64,000 nt of DNA, taken from NCBI RefSeq assembly GCF_905220365.1, contig NC_061136.1:8783702-8847701 (forward strand), given 5' to 3'. The DNA is from Vanessa cardui (taxonomy: Eukaryota; Arthropoda; Insecta; Lepidoptera; Nymphalidae). Shown piece by piece: positions 32,933 through 44,080 of this stretch (its first letter is position 1; each line of letters begins with the position of its first letter). The notes under the pieces are model-generated. The model was not told where the DNA came from. It searched no databases and worked only from the letters and a program-made list of their open reading frames with translations. The position numbers were made by a program, and so were the translations under genes.

Positions 32933-35700
32933 CTACGTTGTATGTAGAATAAAAATATTATATTTGGATCATTATCAGCAAGTGTTCGCCGCGTCTCTCT
33001 CACCCCTCCTTAAGCAATCCTAAATTCAAATCTTGTCTTACATCAACATTCCTCTCAATAGAGAATTTAATAAATTTTCTCAAGATTCCACTCAAAAACT
33101 CATCTTTGAGCAATGTCGTTTTCTTGTCTGTCAAATCATTCCATACGTATAGTAAGACACAAATTAGATGTAGCATCGGAAAATGCAATGAAATGAAATT
33201 AAAACCGATTGCTGCCGATTTACACGACCAATAGAAATAGCTCCCTATCGCGCCATTCGACGCTATTTGTCGCTCTAGATTCACACGTCACAGAAAGCAA
33301 GTGAATGTAAATCCACGTGTCAAATTGACGAATATATTAGGTCATATGATATTACAAGTTATTAAGTTTGTACAAAGATCATATTCGCTTGAGAAATAAA
33401 TATTGATAATTTGGTATGGCGTACTCAATTCGGATGTGATCGGTTTTACGAATTTTGCCGATGCGACATCTAAGTTGTGTCGAACTATAACTGCGATCCT
33501 ACTAGATATAAACAACTGTATTGTAACTTGTTTTGCAGATCACAAAAAATTACCTTGAACTGAAGAACTAATCGTAGCGTTTATTTAAATTGCCTGGTTT
33601 AGATAAGTGTGTACGAGTTAAATACATGTATAAAGACTAAAGTCTTACTATGGCTATACAAAGTTATTTACGTGCCTATATTTTTACCTGCGAAACGATG
33701 GCGAGAATAATTTACAACTTTTTAAAAACTATCCAGCCTATCTACATGCCACGTCTTTCTAGAGGTGGTTTTTGCAAGAAATTTTTATTAATCTTTGAAG
33801 CTATCGTATTGGCAGTAGAAAATTAGTCTTTCGATGCTCTACAGCTCTTATGCCATCCATATAAAATCTGAGCTTGTAATGTACCTCTTTATATTTTATA
33901 ATAATTTTCATTTTGAAGGACATTGTACTACGAATTATTTAACAGATAGTAAAGATGAAACCTGCAAACACTACAAACATACCTGAGCATTATTCTCGTT
34001 GATTTTTTTTCGCCAACCTGGATATTATCCACCCACTCACATTACCCGCAATTTATCGAGCAGATTAACGTAATTGTTAATAATTCTGGTGTATAATTCT
34101 ATACCCATTTTTATAAGTTTTCGTAATAATTTTTCGATAACCGGAGCCTGATTTCAAGAAGCAGTGTTTCTCCGTCAGGTGATGCAATTGTTTAAAATTG
34201 CTTACAAAATCTGTAGATGGTATTTTAAAAATAGTCGTAAGATGCGAATTAAGAATTTTCTCATTTCTTTTTTATTATCCTTTAAAAGGTTTTGTTCGAG
34301 TGTTTTAGGTTAGGTTATTTTTTTTGTCTTCATTAACGACTCAATGAAATATTTAATATGATCAAAGGAAATTTAAACGATCTGAAAAAAAAAAATTAAA
34401 TTAAATGAATTTATTTATTTAAAACATTTATACGAATGACCGCAGCGGTAACGAAATAACTGGATTCAATACATGTACAATTTTAAATCACATTGGTTTT
34501 AAAACCAATGACTTTTATTTACTGAGGAAATTTCTGTTCTGATTTATTTTACTCTGTTTATACTGATTAAGTCTTTATGTAACCAGATCAAAATGAATAT
34601 CCAAAATCATTTTGAAATATCATTATAACATTGAATTCAATTTCCTGTAGTGTGTTAAGCAAATGCAGATTTACAAAAATAAACATTTAAAGATGTAATT
34701 ACATTTATCATGCTCATGATTTTCAATTACAAATATCTTAATAATATATGAAAGTATAATTGCTTGCATATTTGCCTTTCGTATTTCAATAAGATTCACT
34801 AATAAGAACTGATCAGGTTAAAACCAAATTGTTAATTAGTATTAATTGATTTTTTTTTTATGTTTGAATGCATTATCAAATTTGAATCATAATACTTAAG
34901 AAAAAATATTAACTTCCGCTATCCTGGTCTAGTGTTTAGGTATTCATATATTTTTCCACTTAACCTCGTTCTAGAAATATAATCGTGGTTTACATCTTGC
35001 CATATCTTTACAGATGACAGATGTCAGTTTTCGTAGCTTCGACTTTTCTGTTCACTTGTGTGTTCGGGTTATCTGTCACATTGAAGATACTCCTTTTTAC
35101 ATATCCAAACTATATCAGCCTGTTTTCTTGCCACATGTTGACAAAGTAACGTATGTCAAGGTCGCAGATTTTATCGAGTGTCGTCACTATCTACACCTAC
35201 TGCAGTATCTTCATTTCACACCTTGATTCGTATCATACAAATGATAAAAAGCATGAAGTCGTTTGAAACGTAGAATGTTGATAACATACACGAAAGTTAA
35301 TAATTTTTTTGATATTGAATTTATACACCTCAATAAAATATCAGGATAGAGTAACTATTGAGATTCTCTTCGGTTCTACTGGATAAAATCAACATTCTGA
35401 ATCGTTTTTATCTTTAAAAAGTTCAAGGGCATATTCGTAAATTATTTGTAGTTGTGTGAGCCTATTTCAAATTTTGTTTTTGTAAATAAATTGAATTATA
35501 ATTTTATGTAAAGAACCAGGTCTCGCTTCTACAATATAAGACTAGTATGTTATGCGTACTCTATTAAAAAAATATTAAATTATATATCATTATAATAGAA
35601 ATTCGAAATAAATAAAAAGCCAAGAAACCATTTCCCAATTCATCAGAATACCATAAATTACGACGGCAATGAAATAAATAAGACGTAATGCCGATGTAGG
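32933..35700. other. AT-rich noncoding stretch
   Basis: Contains a perfect 20-bp palindrome CATTGGTTTTAAAACCAATG at 34491-34510. Open frames at 33000-33284 minus and 35014-35226 plus are unrecognised and treated as chance. Confidence 0.45.
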
Positions 35701-35860
35701 TTGAATTTCTCCCGATCATTGCTTAGTTGGCTTGGCAGTGATTGTAGCAATTATTCACCTCGGCGCCTCCCCTTTGCAGCCCGGCCTCTGTCACTGCTTT
35801 AACGGCGCCGCTTAATTCTGACACCACCGTAAACAAACCTTTAGTCCCAATTTTTACATT
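35701..35860. promoter_or_regulatory. GC-rich islet, possible conserved regulatory element
   Basis: Clearly GC-richer than its AT-rich flanks, with CACCTCGGCGCCTCCCCTTT, GCAGCCCGGCCTCTG and AACGGCGCCGCTTAATTC. It is not similar to any repeat in the window and has no coding frame. Composition alone suggests selective constraint or an old CpG-rich remnant. Confidence 0.25.
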
Positions 35861-37409
35861 CTTAAAAATGTTTAACGCTTCTTATTAATGGTTTCTGATT
35901 CTTTTTAGGCCTAAGTAATCTAAAAATCAAGAAAACGATAGTCGTTAGAAAATATTAAATATACTAACTTAAATTAAAGATTTTGATAGTAATGGTAAGT
36001 ATTACTAATATGTACAGTATATTAATCAACACACATTTCAATAATGTATCGTCAAATATTTTTTGCAAATGAAAAAGTACGAAATATTCTCTAAAACCCA
36101 GTGGTTATAAACATGCAACCAAAATATTATTGTCTAGAAAGCTTACTTCAGAATAGAAAATACTATGGTAAACACGAACAAAGGAATAAACTAACCTTCC
36201 AGCGCAGTGTATTGATTGAGCTTCAGTTGGCCGCAATATGGAAGATTTGTTGAGAATAACGGTTGAGCAGATAGCTCGAGTGGCCATTACTGATATCATG
36301 AGCTTGCTACGATCGCGAACACCCATACCTACGTCTCACTCGAGTTTCTCCCAGCGATGGACCCTGAATGCAATGTACACCGTTATGTAACTTATTGCAT
36401 ATAATAAAACGCTATCACATTCATGAATTACTTTATGAGCAGTATTTTATGATTTTGTTTTTTTTTTTTAACAATAATACTTGTATTAAATATGTCTTAA
36501 GAATTAATGGTAATGATCATGAGTTACGAATATTTAGAATAGATTTTATAATTTTTTTTTTTTTTAATATGTCGTTTATTCAAAAAACGATATAGTTGAT
36601 TTTGGTTTATCTAAACAATTATTTTATTAAATTATTATATATATTTTGTTCTTATGAAAATAAAATATGGGAACTTACCTCACATTTCGTCAACGGTGTA
36701 AGTATAGGTGGTAAACCGAGACGCGTTGTCTCGCATTTATATGATAGAAATGAATGTAAAGTGAAACGCGATGCTAGCGATGTTGATATCTGTTTTATTT
36801 CCTTTATATTTTAAAGAATTTGTTTATTTATAAAATAATATACATAAATATTATTAACAGAAGTTACCAGTAATCTATTAATGTTATCAAGACGACTGTA
36901 TCTTTAATTAATTTCATTATGCAAATTGAATTAGTATATTATTAAGTAAAAAGTAATAATATTGTATCAGGTAAAAAAATATTCATGCTCAAATTTACAA
37001 TGCGTAAAATTCTTTTTGTTTATTTACGGTACATAGGTAGTAAGTTACTTTGCAAATTGTTACAATATTTTTTTTTATCAATTATGCATATCCCCTGTAG
37101 AGAAATGACGCACTATCGATGGCACTTAAACCAGAATGTATTGTTGAGGTCGGCTGAAAATATTGAAGAAATACAGAAACAAAATGAGACTAAAATATTT
37201 TAAAATATAATAACGTCATCAGTCAAATTCTGTACCTACTCTTTAAATAATAATTTGAAAAACATTTAAATAGACACATTATTAAATTCAAAGACCAATG
37301 AACCTCAATTTTTTCTTTAAATTAACAATAGTTCCATTTCATTACTTAAAACATATTAGAAGCTATGAAACCAAGAAGTTGTGTAACATCGTTTACCCAT
37401 TCATGACAC
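35861..37409. other. AT-rich noncoding stretch
   Basis: Several short open frames, none recognised. Confidence 0.45.
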
Positions 37410-37710
37410 AATAACAGCAATAATAGCCTGTAAATTTCCTACTGCTGGGTTAAGGTTTCCTCTCCCTTTTAGGAGAAGCTTCGGAACACATTCCACCACG
37501 TTCCAATGTGGGTTGGTGGAATACACAGTGGCAGAATTTCTATGAAATTAGGCCCATGCCGATTTCCTCACGATGTTTTCCTTACTGCTGAGCACGAGAT
37601 GAAATATAAACATAAATTAAGCACATGAATATTCAGTGCTTGTCTAGATTTGAAGCTGCTATCATCAGTTAAGATGCACGCTTTCTAACCACTGGGCCAT
37701 CTCGGCTGAT
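37410..37710 (-). mobile_element. Metulj-like SINE, nearly full length, minus strand
   Basis: Reading on the minus strand: AGCCGAGATGGCCCAGTGGT, AGAAAGCGTGCATCTTAACT, a damaged B box (CTTCAAATCTAGACAAGCAC), GGAAAACATCGTGAGGAAAT, GTGTATTCCACCAACCCACA, TTGGAACGTGGTGGAATGTG, and the CCCAGCAGTAGGAAATTTAC 3' end. The tail is an AACAGCAATAATA-type degenerate triplet run. No clear target duplication was found. Confidence 0.85.
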
Positions 37711-38165
37711 ATGAAATACTGAACATAATTTTCCTTTATTGAAAGTAGTTTAGGGATATTATTATCGAGCTAAATGGGGCGGTAATTAAGCATTGTCCTT
37801 TTTAGTCAACGTGTGTACATCTTTGTAGGCAGGTGAGCTCACGGGAATCGCTATTTCGCGCACGTTCGACATCCGATAAAAGTTTCCGCCACAATCACCT
37901 AAGAGCTCAGCTGTCAGGAAATAAACGTATATCGGTTTTGTTTCTGTGTCCCCAGGGACTAAACACCTATTATTAGAATTTCAACTTTAGTTCTGCATCA
38001 TTATACTTTTAAATATTACTTTATATTTGTGACAATATATATATTTCTAATATTTAATTTTTAAATGTCACTACACTTTAAAGTATATATTCTTCAAGTG
38101 TGACTGAAGTGTAGTGTAGTTTAACATTGTATGGATAAACAAAGGAGTTATTTGATTCAAGTAAA
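37711..38165. other. AT-rich noncoding stretch
   Basis: Nothing recognised. Confidence 0.5.
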
Positions 38166-38240
38166 ATAACAGCCTGTAAATTTCCCACAGCTGGGCTAAG
38201 GCCTCCTCTCACGTTAAAGAGGGGCTTTGGAACATATTGA
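38166..38240 (-). mobile_element. 5'-truncated Metulj-like SINE tail
   Basis: AACAGCCTGTAAATTTCCCA, CAGCTGGGCTAAGGCCTCCT and TTTGGAACATATTG are the 3' third of the SINE on the minus strand. It lies about 450 bp from the longer copy at 37410-37710 and in the same orientation. Confidence 0.8.
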
Positions 38241-38744
38241 TTATACGTGTAATATTTGAATGTATAATTTAAATTCACCTTCATTTTATATCGTATTAGA
38301 ATTATTATAAGCCATTGTCATGTGTGAGTGTTTGAGGTATGCACGTCGTGCAACGTCAATTCAGCCCAAAAAAATATTGAATAACTTTATTCACCTATTG
38401 TATAGACTCGTAACATAATTAAGAGACCAGTGTATCTGTAATTTTTATTTTTATTGTATAACTTTTAATTGTTGTGATGCATAAACTTCAGCCCAGTTCA
38501 ATAATGACGCTATATCATAGTTAAAAATTAAAAAAAAACACCTTATTTTTAAATATGTAAAATAAATATGTTAATTAGAATTCATTTTACTATATATTTA
38601 AGGACTTAATGTTAATAATTATTACATCAGTAACTGTCTTTACTATTAAAAATAATCTATAAATAAAAAAAAGTGTTGGACCAATAATAAGTAATATAAG
38701 GTTAAGCTTGGAGAACGCGTCGCATCTCAGCAAAGCAGAATACA
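38241..38744. other. AT-rich noncoding stretch
   Basis: Nothing recognised. Confidence 0.5.
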
Positions 38745-39153
38745 GAGGGCTTAGCCAAGTTGACATTCTACAATCGTAATCGCTAATAGAAAACTAAACA
38801 AATGTATGGGCATGACGTCATCTCAACGCTAAGTCACGTGGTCAAATCAAACGAATAGAAAAGTCGTAGACAAGTTGACAATCGTTCAAAGTGATAGAAT
38901 TGAATGTAATCGTTTCTACAACGATAATCGCTAACTCCATACAAAATGGTAGCCAAGTTGCAGTTTTGACAAGCGCGGACGAAAAGATTTCGAAGTTTTT
39001 GATCGATAACTAAGCGATCATTAAGACCCAATAGTTAACGCTAAAAAATGGCGTCTTATATGATGACCGACAAGTGTTTTGTTTATTAAACCTAATTTTA
39101 AAACATTTTTACCTTTTTAATGCATACTTTAAATATGTTGTGGTGTGCTCGTA

Positions 39154-40276
39154 ATGAAAAAGTGCGCCTTAGGCGCAAAAGAAAAAAAAATCATCAGTGC
39201 AAGAAGAAAATACTTTCGACTAGATAAAACTATTTTCGAAGTCCTTTGTCGTGAACTACGACTCAAGATTTCGTTAACAGGAAGAAAAGAGATTCCTTCT
39301 AGAGTTAAGGTAAGTGATTAATAATCTGATTGATAATTTTTTATAATTATTATACACTATCAGCAGTCGCAACACTTACTCATGTAATAATAAACACATT
39401 CACACTTAACATAAAGTGTGCGACGTATTATTAAGTATATATTTATACATATTGTTGTATATCTTGTGTACATAAATATATAATAATAATATCATAAATA
39501 CAAAAAAATACTAAATATTGCACTATTAAATATTCTATAATATAGTATATCCTTTTATTGGACATGTCTATCATAAATTTAATTTCCTTAATTTTTGTGT
39601 TTTTATAGGTGCTGTGCACTTTTAGTTTCCTAACTAAAGGATCAGCGAAATGATGGTGTCAATCATCTTGCCCAATGGATTATGCATGCATTAGAAGTTT
39701 TTAAAGCTTTGAACCACTGCTATCATAGAAAAATGGATCATGTATAGGAAAACTCAACAAGATACAGCATTTATTAGAGTAAATATTAAACATTACAATA
39801 TTTAAATTATCAAGTGCATTTAATAAACATAACATTTTAATTTACAAGGTTTCTAAGAAGCTTTGACTCTTCCGGTGTAATACATGCAATCTATAGCAGT
39901 TTACTTGTGACTAACTAAAATTATAAACTAATTTTCAGGTGAGTCTGGATATCCACAACACCCTTGGCCGATGACAACTATCCTCAATGGAGTTCATGAC
40001 TTTAGGGAAGATACACTCAAATGCATGTGCAAGCTCAAGAGTGCTGTTTTGTATTACTCAAAGCACAGTGGAGATATTTGCTTTAGAGACAGGGTTCTAT
40101 TGTCCTCATGTAGCTATCAAAATTTAAAATGGCATGTTGTGTATTATAAGATATAGCTTTGCAAGCTAGTCTTACCACCACCCCAACCACTTACCGCTGC
40201 ATATGATAATGGAGATGATAAAATTATGCAAGATCCCATACCCATTGCCTTTGTAGGTAACCAAAGTGAATCTTAA
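39154..40276 (+). pseudogene. Harbinger (HARBI1-like) transposase pseudogene with intron
   Basis: Encodes the remains of a DDE nuclease that would cut and paste the surrounding transposon. The start ATG at 39154 gives MKKCALGAKEKKIISARR, then YFRLDKTIFEVLCRELRL and TGRKEIPSRVK, the usual N-terminal region of the family. An intron with GT-AG borders (39310-39608, donor AAG/GTAAGT, acceptor TTTTTATAG) rejoins in phase to VLCTFSFLTKGS, matching the conserved K-L-LRF-A-GS segment. The frame is then broken by TGA at 39651-39653. Further on come GVIHAIY where the family has GVIG-IDGTH, so the first catalytic Asp is Tyr; GESGYP where the family has GDSGYP, so the second Asp is Glu; MACCVL-stop-DIALQA where the family has a CC-LHNI motif; and an open end (AYDNGDDKIMQDPIPIAF) with TAA at 40274-40276. 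A second intron probably ends at 39938. The copy is dead: it has stops, frameshifts and altered active-site residues. Confidence 0.8.
39310..39608 (+). other. Intron within the Harbinger transposase
   Basis: Donor GTAAGTG follows AGAGTTAAG and acceptor TTTTTATAG precedes GTGCTGTGCAC. Removing it leaves the reading frame intact at phase 0 across a conserved transposase segment, which is the main support. The intron is AT-rich and otherwise featureless. Confidence 0.7.
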
Positions 40277-40317
40277 GAATAGCCATGCTAAGTTGTTAAT
40301 TGAATAGGATATAGTTG

Positions 40318-40387
40318 AATTTATTAACATAAGAATTAACAACATTAAATGCTTAAATATATATACAAATATGAACTATAACTAGTT
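40318..40387 (+). repeat. Harbinger 3' flank segment shared with 56456-56527
   Basis: ATTTATTAACATAAGAATTA, ACAACATTAAATGCTTAAAT and ATGAACTA recur almost exactly 16 kb away. Here the segment lies 42 bp after the transposase stop, so the distant copy is a scrap of the same transposon family. Confidence 0.8.
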
Positions 40388-40879
40388 AGTTATACTAGTT
40401 AGGATATAGTTAGTTTATTTAACCTCTAATATGATTTTATTTTACATTTCCTAATTATAAATTAACTTTTTATGTACTTTTTATTTAATTAATCTTATCT
40501 AAATAATAAGTTATTCATTGTATTTATTAATAATAAGTATAGTGATTGTATTTTAAACAGGTCCAGTTTTTATTTTGAGTGTAATGTATTTAATAATAAA
40601 ACAAATTTATTATTACAACCAATTTTTTTATTATAAAAATGAAAACATTTACATTTATAATCAAACAAAATCCATTATTAAAATATATATATATAATTTA
40701 GTAGAGGTATGTACATAAGGACAAAAATAAAAAAATGCAGGTAAAATACTTAGGATTTCTTAAATATTACAAAAAAGAATTTCACGAATTAAAAAATCAA
40801 AATACAAAGCAAGAAACTCATAACTGATTGATTATAATGAAGCCAATTAATGATAATAATAGAAAACTATAAAATGATA

Positions 40880-41390
40880 ATTTTACAGTGGTTTTTATGC
40901 CATAAGGTTTTTCCACATTTTTTCTTCTAGCTTTGTGACTACTCCACACACATGAAGCTTAATAATTCTTCTAATTCCAGCCACAGTCAGTCTGTTTTAA
41001 TTCGGCCTTGAGTCTCTTGCTGGGGCCTCGTTATATTGCCATAACTAGAACAAGTTAAAACTATTAGAAAAGTAAAGGGTATATTGAATAAGTAAAAATA
41101 AAATACAATTATGTTTTGTTTGTTTCGTAAATGGTAATATTAGTTCGTGTCGCATATCACATCATTGTTTATGTTTCAAACTTTCAAGTGTTAAAGTATT
41201 AGAGATTTTCAAATAAAGAATGATATTTATGAAATAACTAATAATTGTCGTACCTTTCCATGAATTCCAATAAAGCTGCAAATTCTTCTGGGCTTGCTTA
41301 AGATTTATATTCCATTTTATAAAAGTTATCACACCATTTAAGGTATCTTTTATCCTTAAGCAGGATAATAATATAAAATTTCGAGTCACA
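40880..41390 (-). pseudogene. Possible Harbinger second gene (Myb/SANT- or MADF-like), remnant
   Basis: Harbinger elements normally carry a small DNA-binding protein gene beside the transposase. On the minus strand a frame from 41389 reads ILLSCLRIKDTLNGVITF and then KQAQKNLQLYWNSWKG, ending at a plausible donor (AAAG/GTACGA, about 41250). A pyrimidine-rich acceptor (TTAACTTGTTCTAG, about 41050) precedes a second tract with NRLTVAGIRRIIKLHV and TKLEEKMWKNLMA before a stop. Q-LQ-YW--WK resembles the QL---W-NLK helix of the accessory protein, and the convergent position fits. Frames across the junction do not match exactly and there is an internal stop, so this is tentative. Confidence 0.3.
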
Positions 41391-41753
41391 GTAATGTTAA
41401 ATTACGTTCCGCAATGGAATATTGTTATAAAGGAATTACTAATTACATGCACCCACCCTACTTCATTTACTTATTATTTTATCACAAATTCTGCCAAATT
41501 TCAAATTAAAACAAGAGTTTATCTTACGTATAAAGTTTACAAATGCAACTTTGATGTTAATTTGACGTTAGTAAGAACGCTAACCATAGATTAAAGTGTA
41601 GGTTTTTTTCTAAGTTCATTGTAGAATGAGCGATCGACTCAGTCGTGTCAATTTGGCTAGCAACTTATCGTTTTCTATAATCGCTTACGCCGAAGCGTTA
41701 ACGATTGTAGAAAGAGATTCGATATGAAACGAATGTAACTTGGCTAGGCCCTC

Positions 41754-41924
41754 AGATGAAGTTCGATAGTTTGTAACTTGAGCTGAGAATCTAATGGTAT
41801 CCGTTATAAAAACGTCCGCAATGCTCCAACCACACTGTTTGAGATTTCGAATGAGATTATATCATTTAAGTATTTTTGATTTCAATTACGGTCAAGGCTA
41901 TCTCAGCATTCTTGTATTTACGTG
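41754..41924. other. AT-rich spacer
   Basis: Nothing recognised. Confidence 0.5.
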
Positions 41925-42130
41925 TTCTAATCACTGGATTAGTGAACTTGAAACTCAATAAAATATTACGGGTTCACGCCAAAGGATGGGATGAAGGAAA
42001 ACAAAACTAGATAACCAATGTTGGTTATCTAGTTTTGTTGACATATGGTCATGGGTGGGATACGAGCCACTGGACTAACCTTGAAATGTAGAGGATACTT
42101 TACTACGGCAGTGGGACATTTAAGTCTGTT
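41925..42130 (+). repeat. Rearranged SINE remnant around a perfect palindrome
   Basis: Shows SINE-like pieces in order: TGTTCTAATCACTGGATTAG, a B-box-like GGGTTCACGCC, GATGAAGGAAAACA, and a 3' end CGGCAGTGGGACATTTAAG. They are separated by unrelated sequence and a 40-bp palindrome. The stretch GATACGAGCCACTGGACTAA looks like a tRNA head in the opposite sense, so two SINE pieces may have been joined. Confidence 0.4.
42000..42039. repeat. Perfect 40-bp palindrome (19-bp arms, TG centre)
   Basis: Arm 42000-42018 (AACAAAACTAGATAACCAA) is the exact reverse complement of 42021-42039. Pairing fails immediately outside. It could arise by template switching at a break or by a foldback artefact. Confidence 0.95.
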
Positions 42131-42272
42131 TTAGTCAAAACAACGAAATAATATAATAAACTTATGTACAGTTAATTATTAAGTGAACTTGGATTTGAGC
42201 CCCTAATATAGTTCTAGCTAGCTTAGATATAGTTCTAATTACCGATTTGAATTTATTGGCCTATACTGTGTT

Positions 42273-42568
42273 AGATAGATGTGCGAGGCCCGTGGTAAGA
42301 ACGCGTGTATCTTAATCGATGACTTCGAGTTCAAACCCAGGCAAGCACTTCTATATATATGTGCTTAATTTGTGTTTATAATTCATCTCGTGCTCGGCGA
42401 TAAAGGAAAACATCGTGAGGAAACCTGCGTATGTTTAATTTCATCGAAATTCTGCCACATGTGCATTCCACCAACCCGCATTGGAACAGCGTGGTGGAAT
42501 ATGTTCCAAACCAGTTAGTGGGAGAGGAGACCTTAGCCCAGCAGTGGGAAAGTTACAGGCTGTTACTG
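42273..42568 (+). mobile_element. Metulj-like SINE with target duplication
   Basis: Head: GCGAGGCCCGTGGTAAGAAC, GCGTGTATCTTAATCGATGA, B box variant GAGTTCAAACCC (42327-42338). Body: GGAAAACATCGTGAGGAAAC, ATTCCACCAACCCGCATTGG, GTGGTGGAATATGTTCCAAA. The 3' end CCCAGCAGTGGGAAAGTTAC has a TGTTACTG tail. Direct repeats TACTGTGTT at 42264-42272 and 42569-42577 flank it. Two bases in the A box appear lost. It is among the better preserved copies. Confidence 0.85.
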
Positions 42569-42577
42569 TACTGTGTT

Positions 42578-43164
42578 CGATTATACAAATATAGCAATGA
42601 AAATTTCTTTTTATTCAATTATATGTGTGACTATTCAATGAATACGAAACCACTTATAAATTTTCGAAAAAGTCTATTTAAAACCATGAACTGTGTCACA
42701 TAAAATATATTTATAGAGCGGTTGATATATCCATGATCGGGAAAAAATACTGAAAAGTCTTTTTAACAAAAACTCCGCTTGATAGATTTGCATTCCGAAC
42801 TGAATTCATTCTACAAAATTACTTTCTACGATGGTAAAAGTTATTTTCGTAGTTTTTAATAAATTAAATATATAAATTTATCGCGTTTAAATTTATAGTA
42901 ATTGTAAAAAGGTTCGATAAATCATTCATCAATTAAACTATTAACATCTATTCATAAAATTTTAAGAAGTTGTATATTGAAAATCACTTTCTAATTTATT
43001 GATTATAATTATATTGAGTGGAGGTCCATAATGTAGGTATAGAACTATTGGGATTTGCTGCAAAATTATGACGATATTGAGAGGGGTGTATGAGAATAGG
43101 TCTGAATATATTGTCTGATGGTCGAAAGAGATTGGTAGAACATATAGATTATAGAGATATATGT
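42578..43164. other. AT-rich noncoding stretch
   Basis: Nothing recognised. Confidence 0.5.
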
Positions 43165-43285
43165 ATTTATCTATATTAATAGTATAAATGTAAGAGTAAC
43201 TCTCTCTCTCTCTCTCTGTCTGTCGCTCTTTTAAGATCAAACTGCTGTACCAAATTTGATGAAATTTTGTCTGAATCAAACATTA
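43165..43285 (-). repeat. Family E repeat 3' end with CT microsatellite
   Basis: On the plus strand it starts ATCTATATTAATAGTATAAA, then a CT run (43201-43217), CTGTCTGTCGCTCTTTTAAG, ATCAAACTGCTGTACCAAAT and TTGATGAAATTTTG. This is the reverse complement of 11703-11800. The microsatellite probably grew from the GACAGACAG segment of the repeat. Confidence 0.7.
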
Positions 43286-43804
43286 ACCCCAAGAAAGGAT
43301 ATAGGTTTTTTTTATTTAACCGAAACCGTAGGAGACTAATCGTTGTTAAATAAAATGATAGAAACAGGTACTGGCGGTGATTTGAAATATGCAAAATTGT
43401 ATTCCCAATAATCGATACATGTCGATCTGTGAAAAAAGTTGTTACTGCTTGTCTCAACAATTCTCGTGCAGTATAATCTACATTCCAAAGTATTAGTGGT
43501 GATACGCTTAATTAATTCTATCCTCTGAAGAGTTATAAGTAGACTTATAACAGCGGCAATGTGATACTTACACGTCTTTGAAACTTATTTTTTGTCTTTA
43601 TATCGAATCGAAGCATGTTTGGTCGGTAAATTTTGTGTATGCTAATATTACTTTTTGAATATTAAATTGAACTGAAGCTATTATGAGTCTCCTAAAATGT
43701 GTCTTAGTGTTTGTCTCGATTTATAAAACAAAACACGTTTAAAATTAATTGCATGAACTTTGCGTACAATAATATGATGACGTAAAGATGTAAAGAATTT
43801 GTTT
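43286..43804. other. AT-rich noncoding stretch
   Basis: Nothing recognised. Confidence 0.5.
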
Positions 43805-44080
43805 ATTTACCCGCCCCGTCTTCTCACGGGTGCAATACTGATATTAAACAAACTATAGAATTAGTATATTTAGGACATCACATTATACACTTCTAAAATT
43901 ATATAAGTGTTTTTTAACAATATTGATCAAGCTTTATATAAAGCCTACCTCTCTAAACACTGTATCTGTTGAAAAAACCGCATCAAAATCTGTGACGTAA
44001 TTTAAAAGATCTAAACATACATAAGGCGAGGCAGAAGAAAAGGGAATTCGTTTTATATTATAGAATGATATTTATCATAA
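43805..44080 (+). repeat. Family E-related repeat (variant with AAAACCGCATC tail)
   Basis: Head CCGCCCCGTCTTCTCACGGG and tail AAAAAACCGCATCAAAATCT, GTGACGTAATTTAAAAGATC, AAACATACATAAGGCGAG. The same order is seen at 61355-61605, so they are two copies of one family. Confidence 0.65.

Larger units (their letters stand above)
38745..41753 (+). mobile_element. Harbinger/PIF-type DNA transposon, 3.0 kb, decayed
   Basis: Left end GAGGGCTTAGCCAAG (38745-38759) and right end CTTGGCTAGGCCCTC (41739-41753) are inverted with one mismatch. Similarity continues inwards through TTCTACAATCGTAATCGCTA on the left and its inverted counterpart near 41670-41715. About 25 bp present on the right is missing on the left. 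The AGCCAAGTTG and ACAATCG words recur at subterminal positions (for example near 38920-38950), as expected for transposase or accessory-protein binding sites. Inside are a broken intron-containing transposase (39154-40276, plus) and a possible second gene (40880-41390, minus), the two-gene plan of Harbinger elements. The usual 3-bp target duplication could not be confirmed: the flanks are close to ATA and ATG. Confidence 0.82.

Noticed and set aside
33000..33284. 94-codon minus-strand frame
   Set aside because: No recognisable domain, no splice or promoter signals, and no support from repeats or composition.
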